The notes under the pieces: generated by a model | What the model saw: only the letters and a program-made list of their open reading frames with translations | What the model was told of the DNA's origin: nothing | Databases searched by the model: none | Shown: positions 1 to 10,365 of the stretch, one piece after another | Position numbering within the stretch: the first letter of the stretch is position 1 | How the letters are laid out: the number at the start of each line of letters is the position of its first letter | Origin: Phytophthora colocasiae | Lineage: Eukaryota > Oomycota > Peronosporomycetes > Peronosporales > Peronosporaceae | Direction of reading: 5' to 3' | NCBI GenBank assembly: GCA_018806915.1 | Contig: JAGKQI010000100.1 | Location: 1,922,001-1,986,000, forward strand | DNA length: 64,000 nt | Position numbers and translations under genes: made by a program

Positions 1-591
1 TGGACCCCGCATGCTGCATAGCAGTAGGAGGTAGGTAAGCTCCTGAGCGACAAGCTTAGCTGTCTGGTGCTCGTTGTCGTGTCTACGACTGTGCTGAGCA
101 CGTGTATTCACAAGACACAGTGTCTGTGACATAGTGGCGCTTGCGCCTGCTTCAAGGACAACTTGGGCATCAAGCCCTGCACACAGTGCTCATCCGAGGG
201 TCTCATTAACTGTGAAGCGAGTGGGCCCCACTGCTGTGTGGTTCGTGGAACCGTTGGTAGCTTGGAAGGCTTGCCCTGTGGATCACTGATCCAGTAGTAT
301 CATAGATACGCCACCTGTGGCCTTCTTTCCATGCCCGTAGAGCCCCTTGACTCGAGCCAGTAGGCTCCTATGCTTGCAAGCATTGGGCCCAAGTGTGTAC
401 CAAGTGGCATCGCGTACGGAGGCGTGTAACACGCACGAGAGACAGCGCCGTCCGCGCAAGGCAAGGTGCCGTATCGGCCGATAATCGCGTCGTGTGTTTA
501 CACTTTCCGGATACGGTATCCGGAATCTTGGTGGGGGAGAGTGTAACGGGGATGTTACACGAATGTTTCTCGTTGGTGTGTGACACACGTG

Positions 592-671
592 GATACATTT
601 ATGTGGGTACATAATAGTGTGTGACACTCATGATACATTTATGTGGGTACATAATGGTGTGGCACACACGA
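592..671. repeat. Tandem repeat, about 40 bp x 2
   Basis: Two copies of a 40-bp unit (592-631 and 632-671) share the core GATACATTTATGTGGGTACA and end in GTGTG(A/G)CAC. A partial third copy precedes them (GTGTGTGACACACGTG). I see no supported gene in 1-700; the short ORFs there have no recognisable domain and overlap on opposite strands. Confidence 0.7.
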
Positions 672-703
672 GTAGATACGTAGATGGCCTCAGAGCCTCA
701 CGT

Positions 704-962
704 TGCATTTTGATTAGGATTTAGTATGTTAGATACTAAATCCGTTACATTTAGGATTAGGGCAATAAAGTCAATAAAAATCAGTTTGCATTTTACATAG
801 TTAGTGTTAGTCCTTTGTTATAGGGACACTGACTCTGTGAGTCCCGTATTTAGTGGACTACTTGGTTCTTGTATAGAACCGAAGGCTAGTGCCTTGCAAG
901 CAGGACTCTACGAGTCAACTAAACTTCCTCTGTGCCGTGCACACCTACGCAGCCCCGCTGCA
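704..962 (-). repeat. LTR-like repeat, copy 1 (solo)
   Basis: This 259-bp segment is the reverse complement of 59924-60183 near the right end of the window. Both copies are bounded by TGCA at each end (TG...CA, like an LTR). Each has an internal hairpin with arms GGATTTAGTAT / ATACTAAATCC, and AATAAA-type signals on the strand read here as plus. No clear target-site duplication flanks this copy: the flanks are CACGT and GGTCT. It interrupts or abuts the gypsy integrase fragment that follows at 963. A solo LTR is the simplest reading; another dispersed repeat is possible. Confidence 0.6.
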
Positions 963-1758
963 GGTCTCACATTATGGTGACAACTGGCTCAAGATGCTAC
1001 CGACGGTGGAATACGCCCATGCAACTTTAGTGTCAACTTCAACACGAGTATCTCCATTTGAAGTAGACAGCGGCCGAAAGCCCCGTTCGCCAATCGTTTC
1101 ACAGACTCAGCTAACTGCGGAAAGCTCGGCAGCCAATCTAACACGGTCTCGGCAAGAAACGATCGAGCTAGCCCAGCGCAATTTGAAGTTAGCCCAAGAA
1201 CGCCAAGCCAGATACTACAACCGTGGACGCCAGCAAGTTTCCTTTGAGATTGGCGACCTAGTCTACGTGGACGCGCGTGTCCTCAGCAGTGAGCTTGGGC
1301 AACCTGACTATGATCCTGAGCGAGATCCTGCATGCAACAAGCTACTTCCTAAGTGGTATGGACCATTTTCGGTCGAGCAGCGTATTGGTGAGAACGCGTA
1401 CCGAGTGGCTCTGCTTTATCGATACGTCGCCCGTGGGAGACATGCAACATTCAACGTGGACCAGCTCAAACTCTCGCTAGACGTTCCTGAAATATTTCGA
1501 GGGAGGCAGATCACTAAGAGTGCACCTCGAATGTACGATTCCGAAGGTGAACGAGTGTACGTTATTCGGGAACTGATCGATAAACGGCGTCGACGTGGAC
1601 GACTTCAGTATCTCTGCTCGTGGGTGGACCTTCCTGATAGTGAGAATTCATGGGAATTTGAGGAAGACATCAACCATGTTAGTCATTGGGGTGACTTGCT
1701 TGAGAGGCTGAAGGAGCGTCTTCAGGGTCAAGCATCGACGAGCCGCAGACGTAGGTAA
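963..1758 (+). pseudogene. Ty3/gypsy polyprotein 3' end: integrase C-terminus plus chromodomain
   Basis: The open frame starts formally at 889 inside the LTR-like repeat, but retroelement homology begins at about 963 with HYGDNWLKMLPTVEYAH. This is the last part of a gypsy integrase core, and the catalytic Asp and first residues are missing. It continues through the integrase C-terminal region (RQARYYNRGRQ, then a PKWYGPF motif) to a chromodomain near residues 220-275 (YVIRELIDKRRRRGRLQYLC followed by W and ENSWE). Chromodomains target chromoviral gypsy elements to chromatin. The upstream gag, protease and RT are absent, so this is a truncated remnant. The stop at 1756-1758 is followed by a purine-rich tract, as expected before a 3' LTR. 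Confidence 0.85.
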
Positions 1759-1763
1759 ATCCT

Positions 1764-2300
1764 GGGAGGATGTAATGTTCGGAGACCATCGCTGAAGAAT
1801 GTCGTCTATCTACAAGTTGTGGTGCTCAAGGACTTACAATCCTTACAGTGCGGCCGTGGCCCCTGTTGACAAACAGCCTAATCGCAACCCTTGTATGTTC
1901 CCTTCTTGAAGAATGCCAAGGACTTCGTGAACCAACAAAGGACTTCGAAGGACGTCGTGTTCAGCAACACCTCCGTGTCGAAGTTTCTCACTCTGCATTT
2001 TGCACAATACACAAAACTTCATCTGAACTAGTGCTCCGTCATTATATTGGGACTGCTTGTTTCGGAACCTTCTCCGGCCCACACGCCGTCCCCTGACAGA
2101 CCTCCGCTGCACTCTGGTTGTCAACTTACGCTTGTTCCAATAGCGCCAAAAGCGCTTCAATCTACTGACATTGTTGATTCCACCACACGTACCCAAACTC
2201 GTCTTGATTATCTCCACTACGGAAACCAGCATACCGATGTAAACTCCAGACATGTACACTTACCGTAGTGATATCCATGCAACCATAGACCAAGGAAAAT
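1764..2300 (+). repeat. Probable polypurine tract and 3' LTR remnant of the gypsy element
   Basis: GGGAGGA at 1764-1770 lies just after the chromodomain stop and is immediately followed by TGTAATG. That is the position and look of a polypurine tract plus LTR start. The far end of the LTR cannot be fixed without the partner LTR. Small ORFs here (1843-2268) show no domain. Positions 2056-2124 match a second place in the window at 54917-54985. Confidence 0.4.
2056..2124 (+). repeat. Dispersed repeat, copy 1
   Basis: These 69 bp align without gaps to 54917-54985 with about seven mismatches. Both start CTTGTTTCGGAACCT and share CCCCTGACAGACCTCCGCT. It is probably part of an LTR or other transposon end; the family was not identified. 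Confidence 0.65.
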
Positions 2301-2376
2301 CAGGCCGGTGCTTGAGCGTGCCCTCCTCAGCGCTTGCGATATAGCTCAACATCTCATTCGCGGCGCCACAGACCCA

Positions 2377-2392
2377 TCATTCCTCAATTTGC
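2377..2392 (+). promoter_or_regulatory. Oomycete core promoter (Inr + FPR)
   Basis: TCATTCC at 2377-2383 fits the oomycete initiator TCAYTYY. It is followed directly by CAATTTGC at 2385-2392, which fits the flanking promoter region CAWTTTNC. The pair sits about 40 bp before the ATG at 2423, as expected for a transcription start in this group. This is a sequence match only. Confidence 0.75.
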
Positions 2393-2422
2393 TTTCGAGT
2401 ACCAACTACTACACTAACCACC

Positions 2423-3112
2423 ATGACTCGCTTCACCACGTACGTCACCATCGCCGCCTTCGCCGCTGTTGCGGTCACCACGCCGACGACTGCCGACATC
2501 ATCGAAGACGCCACCAACGCAGCTGAAGACGCTGCGAACGCCATTGCCGATGCCGCTAAAGAAGCCGCTAACGCTGCAGGAAGTTGGCTCGACAACGCCG
2601 CCAGCAACATTGAAGAATTCTACAATGAAGCTGCAAGTGCCGCCGAAGAGGCCTACGACGCAGCCGCAAGCGCAGCGAAGGAAGCGTGCAACAAATACAA
2701 CACTGAACACAGTGCGTCCCTCGATTGCAACAAGTCCACCGCGAGCGCTGCTGCTGATGCGGCCGCCAACGCCGCGGAGGAGGCCTGCCAGGGGTACAAC
2801 AACGCCACGGACAGCTCGCTCGACTGCGCGCAGGAAGCTGCCACCGCCGCCCTGGACGCGTGCTACAACTACAACAATGCCACCGACAGTTCGTATGACT
2901 GCGCCAGTATCAACACACCTTCAACGACAACGACCAACAGCACGACCGATAGCACCGGTACAACCACGGCTCCGTCGACCAGCACGACCAACGCCCCCGA
3001 TACCGCTTCTAGTGGATCGATCTCGACCACGTCGTCTGCTACTATGCCCGGATTCTCGGCCGCTTGCGTCGCTGCGATCACTTTGATGGGGCTCGTCGTG
3101 AACTTTGTCTAA
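2423..3112 (+). CDS. Ala-rich secreted protein with Cys-pair repeats, probable GPI anchor
   Basis: The 229-residue protein begins with a signal peptide (about residues 1-24, cleavage likely after TTADI or just before). Next come long Ala/Glu/Asp-rich stretches that should form amphipathic helices. Three modules follow in residues 85-165, each with two cysteines 14-15 residues apart: AC..YN......S.DC. A Thr/Ser-rich O-glycosylation-type stalk (165-205) leads to a hydrophobic C-terminus suited to a GPI signal. The design, a helical ectodomain on a mucin-like stalk, suggests a cell-surface or wall protein. I do not recognise a named family. The Inr+FPR promoter just upstream supports this start. 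Overlapping ORFs in the other frames are shadows caused by GC-rich codon bias. Confidence 0.85.
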   Translation: MTRFTTYVTIAAFAAVAVTTPTTADIIEDATNAAEDAANAIADAAKEAANAAGSWLDNAASNIEEFYNEAASAAEEAYDAAASAAKEACNKYNTEHSASLDCNKSTASAAADAAANAAEEACQGYNNATDSSLDCAQEAATAALDACYNYNNATDSSYDCASINTPSTTTTNSTTDSTGTTTAPSTSTTNAPDTASSGSISTTSSATMPGFSAACVAAITLMGLVVNFV

Positions 3113-3873
3113 GCGAGCAGCACTATGAGCTCTGGACGCTGTGACGGGCGACAAGCAGGTTTCTATTGATTCCTCTTTCCTTTCAATCTTTTCTAAGCAT
3201 GACAAATGCACAACCTTTTGACTTGACAGAGTACTTAGCATTTAGGATCAATTTGATCCTCGTTTGAGTGGGTGGTGTATCAAGATAACGTTACTGTACA
3301 CGTTACAGGTTGAAGTGGTTTGCAAGGTTGCACTTTGTGGCAATAAAACGGTAAACTTACGCTGTTGATTGGCTGTTGAGCAGCCACAGGTGAGCACAAT
3401 TGGACGAATGCAACTCGAAAAAGACAGAGGTTGACAGTCTCGGTCTTTACATCCCGTCCGCTACGTTTGCGTTTGCCACCGAGAGGAGAAGGAAGGAGCC
3501 AACGCGCAGATCAAAATGCCTTGCCTGGATCCGGCTGGGGGAGCAAAAACCGTGAAGTCAAAGCCTCAGGCTCAACCAGCATTGGACTGTGCTAAACCCC
3601 GTCATAATCGAATCTTTAATACCAAGTACTTACTTTATACAGATATTCACTATCTTCCTACAATCACCTTATTATTTATTCTTCATTTATTATGATCCTG
3701 TAACAATATATAACCCAATATCAAATCCTACAGGTATTTCCGGCTTTCTCTGTTCGAGCTGACTATCGCAGGCACATCCGTTTCCACCAGCATGCCAAGC
3801 TAAGACACGTTCACATTTCGGATTCCTCCGCCCTAGAGTCACCCCTTCGAGTTCCCGTCCCTATTAATTCGCT
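3113..3873. other. Intergenic, no gene seen
   Basis: AT-rich stretches lie at 3600-3730 and unremarkable sequence elsewhere. No open frame with recognisable content was found. It should hold the 3' UTR of the Ala-rich protein gene and the promoter of the small secreted peptide. Confidence 0.5.
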
Positions 3874-4080
3874 ATGGTCCGTCTGCTGTCCCTCGCTGCA
3901 ATTGCCATCGTCGCTGTCGTGAGCTTTTCGCCTGCGCAGGCCACAATTCCCGACCCGATCGCTGTCGCTAATAAAGCCACGGTCGTCGCCATGGACACTT
4001 CACCCGCTGCCCCCGACCTTGTGACGGACGCTGCCAAGCGCAACACGAACGACGAGAGTAAAGTCCTGAAGAAGATCTAA
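3874..4080 (+). CDS. Small secreted peptide, 68 aa
   Basis: The first 23 residues form a clear signal peptide (MVRLLSLAAIAIVAVVSFSP, then AQA as the cleavage site). This leaves a 45-residue acidic/basic tail ending KVLKKI. The mature part has no cysteines and no RxLR or LxLFLAK motif, so it is not a canonical oomycete effector. Codon use is clean, with GC-rich third positions, which supports real coding despite the small size. Function is unknown. An unseen downstream exon is possible, because the region after the stop contains a GT-rich run at 4155. Confidence 0.55.
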   Translation: MVRLLSLAAIAIVAVVSFSPAQATIPDPIAVANKATVVAMDTSPAAPDLVTDAAKRNTNDESKVLKKI

Positions 4081-4219
4081 AGAGAGGTCCATCTTCTTCC
4101 TCATCAACCCAACCAAGGAATTCAACCCCCTTGGTATGTCACATCGTTTTTTTGTGTGTGTAAGTAGATTTTAAAAAACCCAGTCAATGCATGTCTGGAA
4201 ACGAACGTTTAAGTGCTGA

Positions 4220-6530
4220 TCACTGCTTGGTGAAGAAATCCTGTATCGTCTTTTGGTGCATCATTTTGGGCTTCTTCTTTGTAGCTTCGGAGTTTGTCTC
4301 GCCTGGTTCTTCGTGTGTTGAAAGCTGCTGTTCAGATTCGTGCTTGATCCCAGTATCCTCTTGCTGTTGTACGTTTCCAGTGTCTTTATCTCGTACAAGT
4401 AGTTGCACACACGACAGGGATTGTCTTAGTGAGGATGTCGCTCTGGTTAACACGCTCTGCGTCCCTCGACCAGTACCCAATTCATTAAGGAGGAAATCCA
4501 TGAGCCACTGCGCGACACCACCGCTCTGACGGTCCCATTCACGCGCTTTGGGGCTTGTAGCTAATGCTAACAACGGATCCACCTTCGCTTGGAGATCCAG
4601 ATCACGCTCAAATAGTACGTAAACCAGCTCACGTTCTCGAAGCGATGCAGCAAGCCACTGGATCAAAAACTTGAGCTCGCGGTCACCCCGAAAGACTCCA
4701 CAGCCCCAATTCCCAGTAGCTACCGGCCAACAACGATTATTAGGCTCATCATGTGAGTCCGTGTACGCGAAGCCCGCGTAGGCCTTCACCAGATCTCGCC
4801 ATACATGTCCTCGTGTGTACTGCCGTTCCACTCGTGCTGAACCATAGTCTGTTGCATCAATCCCCACAATGACACACTCTCGGCGTGAATTGCCGTTTGG
4901 TAAAGGTACTAACGACGTCGTGTCTTCAAAGTTTCCACCGTAAACGAATGATCCGCCGTACCCCTGGTATCCACTGTAGCGCTCCGTCCCATGAATCACG
5001 AATGCCTCGTGAGGCTCTAACTTCGCGAACACGAGGCACGACACCAGTAGCTCAGGCGAAAGCAGGAACCGAATTTCTTCCTGTACGCAACCAGAGTTGA
5101 GCACTCCACCACCGGCAAATTTGTTGGCAAAATCAATCTGCAAATGCTTGTCTAAATCTTCGATCAAGGTTTCAGATACACATCGTGCACCGTGAAGTTG
5201 TGGGCTAATATCTGTAGCAGAACTGGGATTACTCGCTAAAACTTTGAGTAACTCTTGGGGCGATTGCTCTGCAGTTCGTTCTGGTAAATGTACTCCAACA
5301 CGCGTAAAGTCGATCACCTCTGCTGACAACCCCTCCCTGTCCGAACTTACACGAGGAACCACACGCAGGAAGTACTGCAGCAAGCAGCGAATCTTCTGAG
5401 CTTTCAACACGACCAGTCTGCCCATATTACCAGGGGCCGAAAACATCCGAACCGCTGTGAAATACGGGAACTGGATGACGTCGTTGTCATTGCCGCGGCG
5501 CTTTGCTTTCTTGCTCTGTGGACTTGAATCAGCTTCAATGCGTTTGACGATATCCTGATCAGGAAAAACACCGAAGAAGCAGCCGCACACTAGCGTCAGC
5601 ACCTCAAGCTTTGTAAAGCGATGTGTCTGTGTTGATATTCGGGTGTGGCTCGTAGAATGTGAAGGCTCCGTTGCTTCTGCTTCGTTTGGAATGAGCAGTG
5701 GGGGCGGAGTAGAGAATATTTGAGGCATTTTCAACACCAGTCGAACCATTTCAGGCAGGATTTCTGTGAAGAACTTGTTCCGTTCCTCCGCAGTGAGCAG
5801 CTACAGTAGCATAACAATTAGTACGATAGATACTAGTCAAGCTTTTCACGTTACGAACCTCGATGACCGCATACTCCAAGCAATTAAACCTGCGTCTCGG
5901 GTCGGACAGCGTAATCCTGTTACAGTAGCAACCACAGCACTACACAATCACTACCAGTCCTGCAGTGAGATTTCTAACATCATTAGGCTCGTACAACTGT
6001 AGTGTGGCGGTGAGTTCCTGGATATCCTGAATGGGCTGGGCCAGCATAGCGGTCATGTAGGGCCAGAACGGTACCTCTCCCCTGAAGAGAAAGCTGGGCG
6101 AGCATGGCAATTGCACTCTGTGTCTTGTAGCTCGAGTCGGATCCTGCATCGTGACGTCTCCGTCGTCATCCACCTCGTCCTGTCCTGCATCCTGATACCC
6201 AATAGGATACTGCAGCCACAGGTCCCTAGGCCTTGCAGGAGGCTCAAAGAACGGGTGACTATCAGGACGCAACCAGCGTCCAAGTCGCAACGTCTCCAGC
6301 AGCCAAAATCGCGTCACAGGCCGCTGCAGGACATCGACGAGATCTGCAGAACACACACAGTCGGCCCAGTAGCTTGTGAGGACGTAAACGAAGCCGGGTT
6401 TTCGCGTGTCGGCTGCGTCGTATAGTACGCCATCGTTCCTGAGTAGTAGAGCAGTTAGATTGCTGCACTCGGCCGGCGACAGGCAGTGAAAGGCGAAGGA
6501 GGCGCCGTCCAGCGTGAACCCAGACGACAT
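4220..6530 (-). CDS. PARG: Poly(ADP-ribose) glycohydrolase (PARG), two exons, C-terminal PIP box
   Basis: PARG hydrolyses poly(ADP-ribose) chains after PARP signalling in the nucleus. Exon 1 (6530 to about 5979) carries the N-terminal helical part (PFWPYMTAML near residue 155). Exon 2 (5800-4220) carries the macrodomain-like catalytic core. The PARG signature is plain: GGGVLNSGCVQEEI with the catalytic Glu pair, then ERYSGYQGYGGSFVYGG, and later NWGCGVFRGD. The intron acceptor (TAG before 5800) restores LLTAEERNKFF upstream of the first in-frame Met of exon 2. The donor is either GTTAGA at 5978 or GTAGTG at 5954; both are phase 0, so the junction is uncertain. The protein is about 710 aa. The last residues, QKTIQDFF followed by TKQ, match the PCNA-interacting PIP consensus QxxIxxFF exactly. 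A basic, KKKPKMMH-rich stretch precedes it and may be a nuclear signal. Confidence 0.92.
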
Positions 6531-6843
6531 CTTGCTAGCGAATGGAGAAATGTAATTTAAATTGTCGCTTAGTCTACCGCCGTAATTTTCAGTAGTTGAT
6601 GGTATAACCGTTTAAAATACAGTTTCAGCAGTGTGAAATTTTCATAAAGTATTCGGTTATGAATGTAAATAACGAATATGTTGTCAGAATGATGGTCATA
6701 CCCAACAATTTGTGATGACGCATCGGTGTACCCTACTTTTGGTACTACCTGGTTGTGGTTGCCATTAGGCACACTTGATCTTACTGGACGGTGACACGCC
6801 TCGTCCTTCTTGTTATCAGGTTTCTTTCATTCATTTATTCGCC

Positions 6844-8200
6844 ATGGACATTGAGATCCTCGAGGCGCCACTATATTCGGTTCCATTATGGACTGAGGAT
6901 GAGGTGGCTTTTGTGTCTGCTTTGCTCTCGGATGCCCCGGACATGCTCAGTGATGTGCAGAGTTCGCCTAGTTCTTCGTCTACCGAAAACGACACGAGTC
7001 CCAATGGTAAAGACGGCAAAACTTCCTCTCGGGGACGTAAAAGCATCAAAAAGCACTTGACACCTGAGGAACGAGCTGCAGCACGTCGTGCCAGTCACCG
7101 AGAGACCATGAGACGGTCTAGACAGAGATTCCGTGACCAAATTGCAGCCATGATGCGCACAGTGCAGGAGCTGGAAGACGTCAAGGCTCAAGCTTTGGAT
7201 CAGCAGCAGCGCTCAGACACGGGGCTGCAGGGTCAAGTGGTGCATCTGCAGAGGCAGAGACAGCAGCTTTTGGACGAGAATGACGCACTTCACGCTCAAT
7301 TGGTGGATTCGCTCTTGGCCATCACTCGTGCACACCCGGACAATTTTGAACATGATAAAGTGCAACGACGAGTAGTGGGGGAAGGAGAAGAGAAGGATGC
7401 GGGGGAGGATTTCTACGTCATGAACACGGGCAATGTCCCCGTGGTGAAGAGGGACCCCGTAACCTTGTGTGACTTTGTCACGTGGGATGTTAGCACTATC
7501 GGCCACTGCTTGCAACTTGTACGAGACGCGACGAGTAACATCGCGGGGTTCTACACGGCAGTAGGTAAGGAGCAGCCGGAACAGTCTAAAGGAGATATGA
7601 TGGGCTGGAGACAGCAACGAAGGACGTTGGTGAAGGAAGACACGTGCGTTGAGTTCGCGTTCGACAAGACTTTCGCAGGTTATTCGCCCGGCCAACTGTT
7701 CCACAAGACGTGGGCTTTCTGTCGAAACCAGCGGCAGTTCGCCACGATGCTGGGGCCTTTGTGTGCTTCACGCTCTACAAATTGAAGTTCTGCACCAGAT
7801 CAATGACGACATTGTCGTTGTGCGCCGAATGCAGCAGGATTTAAGCCCTGACGGCGAGAAGCAGACCCCAACCAAATACCGAAGCATTTATCTGCTGTAT
7901 CGGATGACATCGCCTGCTGGACTGTTCGTGGTGCTGCAGTCGGTGAATCCGTCCTTCACGCGACGTTGTGGCTGCGCCAATAACCTCTGGTTCGAGTCGT
8001 TCATGTGGTTCGGCTTCTCGTCCACTGCAGCGACAGACTCTACTAAAGCTGGCTGTCGCGTTTGCTTCGGCGGCACAATAGACGGTCACTCGGAGGAGTT
8101 CGCTCGGCGCTGGCAGCGTGAGATCTTCTTCATGTTGATGCGGTGGGAGGCCCACAATGTGGCGCCTGTGGTGCTTCTGCCGCAATCCGAGACAGCTTGA
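6844..8200 (+). pseudogene. bZIP factor A (His-type basic region) with frameshift
   Basis: The start is set at 6844 (MDIEILEAP), just after CCATGG context. An acidic/Ser-rich N-terminus is followed by a bZIP basic region near residues 80-105 (HRETMRRSRQRFRDQ) and a leucine-zipper-like coil. In this basic region His replaces the invariant Asn, while Ser and Arg at +7 and +8 are kept. A long C-terminal domain has the family signature GW...R...F.FDKTF....GQLF.KTW (residues 250-295). The frame ends at 7785, but clear homology continues in the next frame from about 7755 to the stop at 8200 (LHQINDDIVVVRRMQQ ... REIFFMLMRWEAHNVAPV). One frame change around 7750-7785 therefore breaks it. The inverted copy B shares the same local sequence here, so the lesion predates the duplication or an unusual splice exists. 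Three partial copies lie downstream. Confidence 0.8.
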
Positions 8201-8466
8201 ATGGAATTAATTTACAGGTTAGTTGCGCTTTGGCTAGCAGGGTATCATACGAATATGACGCTGAGTTGCTGCGACTTCAACCGCAATTGTGTGTTCATGT
8301 ACAGAAGAGCTCCGTTGTCCCCATGCCCTTGTCATTGCTTCTCTGTTTACACCTCTCGCGGCGCGTTCTATTGTGAAGGTGCAAGATGATTACCACGCCG
8401 TTGTGACATCGAGAAGCCGGCTGGCATATTCATGCTGGTGTATGTCGGCAGCGCTTCCTGATGGCT

Positions 8467-8653
8467 CTGGATCCGTGTTTCCCCTTCAGACTGCACGGCC
8501 GAGGTCTCTGCGATGCAGGAGGTTACAACGACCACGGATTTCGGCGGCACAAATGCATGCGAGGACCTGGCAGCGTTGAGGTTGAAGGAGCTCATTTTCC
8601 TTGCGATTCGCTGGGAAACGCTGGCTGTTGCTCCCTTCCTACTGAAAGAGTAG
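8467..8653 (+). pseudogene. Truncated C-terminus of bZIP B inside the left arm
   Basis: This is the mirror image of 13829-14015, the last 62 codons of bZIP B. In the correct frame it reads from IRVSP to the family ending AIRWETLAVAPFLLKE and its stop. The duplication breakpoint lies inside the W-I-R-V codons, so only this tail was copied. It has no promoter or start and is inert as a gene. Confidence 0.88.
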
Positions 8654-8763
8654 GCAAACATCTTTAAACTTCAATTTGAAGATGTGATCTTGTTCATATC
8701 GACACAAGCTCCTCGTCATGCGCTGTGCATGCTTAACTTAAATAACTAACAACATATTCAGCT

Positions 8764-9810
8764 TTAAAAGCCGTCAACTTCTGCGTGGCACGTGGGGCAA
8801 CGCATCTCCTTGTTCAGCTTCGGCACGATGCACTCGTCGTGGAACTGGTGGCCGCACGACAAAGTCGTCGTGTAGCTTAGCACGCTGCTGCGGCGACTTG
8901 AGGAGTTGCTGCGGAAACTGTCCGTCTCCGTGGACGACGTCTCGCTGTCCAAGCTCGAGCTGCACAGTGTGCAGACGCCCACTTCCTCCGCCTCATCCGC
9001 CAGCTCGTCGCCCTCATCCGACGTGGATGAACACACGCTGTCGCGCAAGCTGCCGAAGCTGCTGAAGCTGTTGTTGCTGCCATTCCTGCACATGCCGTTC
9101 AGCGGGTGGCGCTTGTCGCTCACGTCACCGAGCACAAAGTCCGCCACCAGCTGCGTGACGCTGCCGGCAACGATCGAGCACGCGGACGCATTCTGACGGT
9201 TCACCACAAACTTCTGCAGCGACGTCAGCACGTGCTCAAGCGCGTCACGACGCTTCTCCACGGAGCAGTCGCTGTGGCCGCCCAGACCGAAAAGACCGGA
9301 CGATCCAGGGAAGTAGCTGTTGACGAACGTGTAGAGCCACGGGCACTCGGCCTGGCAGAAGTGGCCCTGGTGCAGCGCCGCCAGCAATTGCGTCTGGAAC
9401 GTCTTGTACTCGTCGAAGGAGCGCGCCTTGCGCCAACGGGTCTGAGAGGCGGCGTGCTCCACGTGCAGCTCGTAGCGCACGTCGCGTTTGCTGAGGCGCA
9501 CGGAGGACACGCGCAGGGAAAGCTGTTCGAGAAGGGAGGCGAGCGGAGACAGCGGGACGGTCGACGTACGCTTCCGTCCATTGGCTGCTCCTGCGGTTGA
9601 GCCAGCGCTCGAGTGGCGGTGCTGGTGATACATTTGGTGGTGGGCTGTGAGCATCATTTTGTGTAGCTGCCAGAGCTTTGAGGTGTTCGTTGGCTGTCCG
9701 ATTCGGAAGTGATGGTTGGAAGGAGCATTGCACGCGTCCCGCGAGGAGGACCACAGCGGCGTAATCGGCAGAAGGCGGTGATCCATGGAGTGCGTAATAT
9801 ACCAGCACAT
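8764..9810 (-). CDS. PX-domain RING-H2 protein, copy 1
   Basis: The 348-residue protein (or 340, if translation starts at the second Met, MDHRLL, at 9786) has a phox-homology-like domain at about residues 85-215. That domain contains SQTRWRKARSFDEYKTFQ and the EKRRDALEHVL helix typical of PX proteins, which bind phosphoinositides on endosomal membranes. A Ser/Asp/Glu-rich linker follows, then a C-terminal RING-H2 finger: CTLC, a 35-residue Ser-rich loop, then CGHQFHDEC and CPTC. This arrangement predicts a membrane-recruited E3 ubiquitin ligase. The protein is identical in translation to copy 2 at 12672-13718. ORFs on the opposite strand (9106-9600 and others) are shadows. Confidence 0.85.
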   Translation of the reverse strand: MCWYITHSMDHRLLPITPLWSSSRDACNAPSNHHFRIGQPTNTSKLWQLHKMMLTAHHQMYHQHRHSSAGSTAGAANGRKRTSTVPLSPLASLLEQLSLRVSSVRLSKRDVRYELHVEHAASQTRWRKARSFDEYKTFQTQLLAALHQGHFCQAECPWLYTFVNSYFPGSSGLFGLGGHSDCSVEKRRDALEHVLTSLQKFVVNRQNASACSIVAGSVTQLVADFVLGDVSDKRHPLNGMCRNGSNNSFSSFGSLRDSVCSSTSDEGDELADEAEEVGVCTLCSSSLDSETSSTETDSFRSNSSSRRSSVLSYTTTLSCGHQFHDECIVPKLNKEMRCPTCHAEVDGF

Positions 9811-9832
9811 GTCGCCCTGTGTACTACGATTT

Positions 9833-10186
9833 CTAAATACGGGTCAGTCTTTCATTTACGATGATAGTGGCTATTGGGTGTTTTAAGTTCTGATTTCTAC
9901 AGACTTTAAAAAGGTCTGATATTGTGATACACCTGCAGGAATACATAAATTGCTTCGACAAATATTTCCTGTCCGACCGGCGCAATCGGACCGTCATTCT
10001 AGCGACATAAACGGATTCGGCGTCATTTTGCGCCAATCGCAGCTCGAATTCGGAAGGAATACACGGACCCGTCGGACACGGACCACATGGCCTGACCTCT
10101 AGGTCTCCGGTCCTGTCGACGGCCATGACCTCCTCTTGGGTCACGACTCGTGACACGGCGTCGCGAATAGGCTCAGGGACAACCAT
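9833..10186 (-). CDS. Hypothetical ORF, copy 1 (117 aa)
   Basis: This is an uninterrupted 117-codon frame just upstream of the PX-RING gene and on the same strand, preserved exactly in both arms of the inverted duplication. It has no signal peptide and no recognisable domain; there is a CGPCPTGPC stretch near residue 35. It may be the 5' UTR or promoter region of the PX-RING gene and not a coding sequence. Identity between arms does not prove coding, because the arms are nearly identical everywhere. Confidence 0.25.
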   Translation of the reverse strand: MVVPEPIRDAVSRVVTQEEVMAVDRTGDLEVRPCGPCPTGPCIPSEFELRLAQNDAESVYVARMTVRLRRSDRKYLSKQFMYSCRCITISDLFKVCRNQNLKHPIATIIVNERLTRI

Positions 10187-10365
10187 CGCAGCAATGGCAG
10201 CAAGCAGTATTGGCTGGTGTTTACTACAGACTGTAGTCTACAGTATCCGCTAGTTGTAATCCTTGTAGCCATTTTTTTCAGTGCCCGCGGATTTTTCTTT
10301 GCGTCGCGCGCTGCAAAGCGACCGCCAGTGCATGATGGCAGCTCTATTGCGATGAAGCGCTGCTG

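Noticed and set aside
2469..3086. 205-aa Arg/Pro/Thr-rich frame over the Ala-rich gene
   Set aside because: A frame shadow of the Ala-rich codons without signal peptide or domain.
3874..4080. RxLR or Crinkler effector
   Set aside because: The peptide is secreted but has neither RxLR-EER nor LxLFLAK after the signal peptide; no other ORF in the window has them.
7749..7786. Short intron to explain the frame break in bZIP A
   Set aside because: Possible GT-AG pairs are about 40 bp apart and none joined the two frames, so a frameshift is the simpler reading.
9106..9600. 164-aa ORF opposite PX-RING (and its mirror 12882-13376)
   Set aside because: Antisense shadow of the PX domain; the conserved protein is on the other strand.
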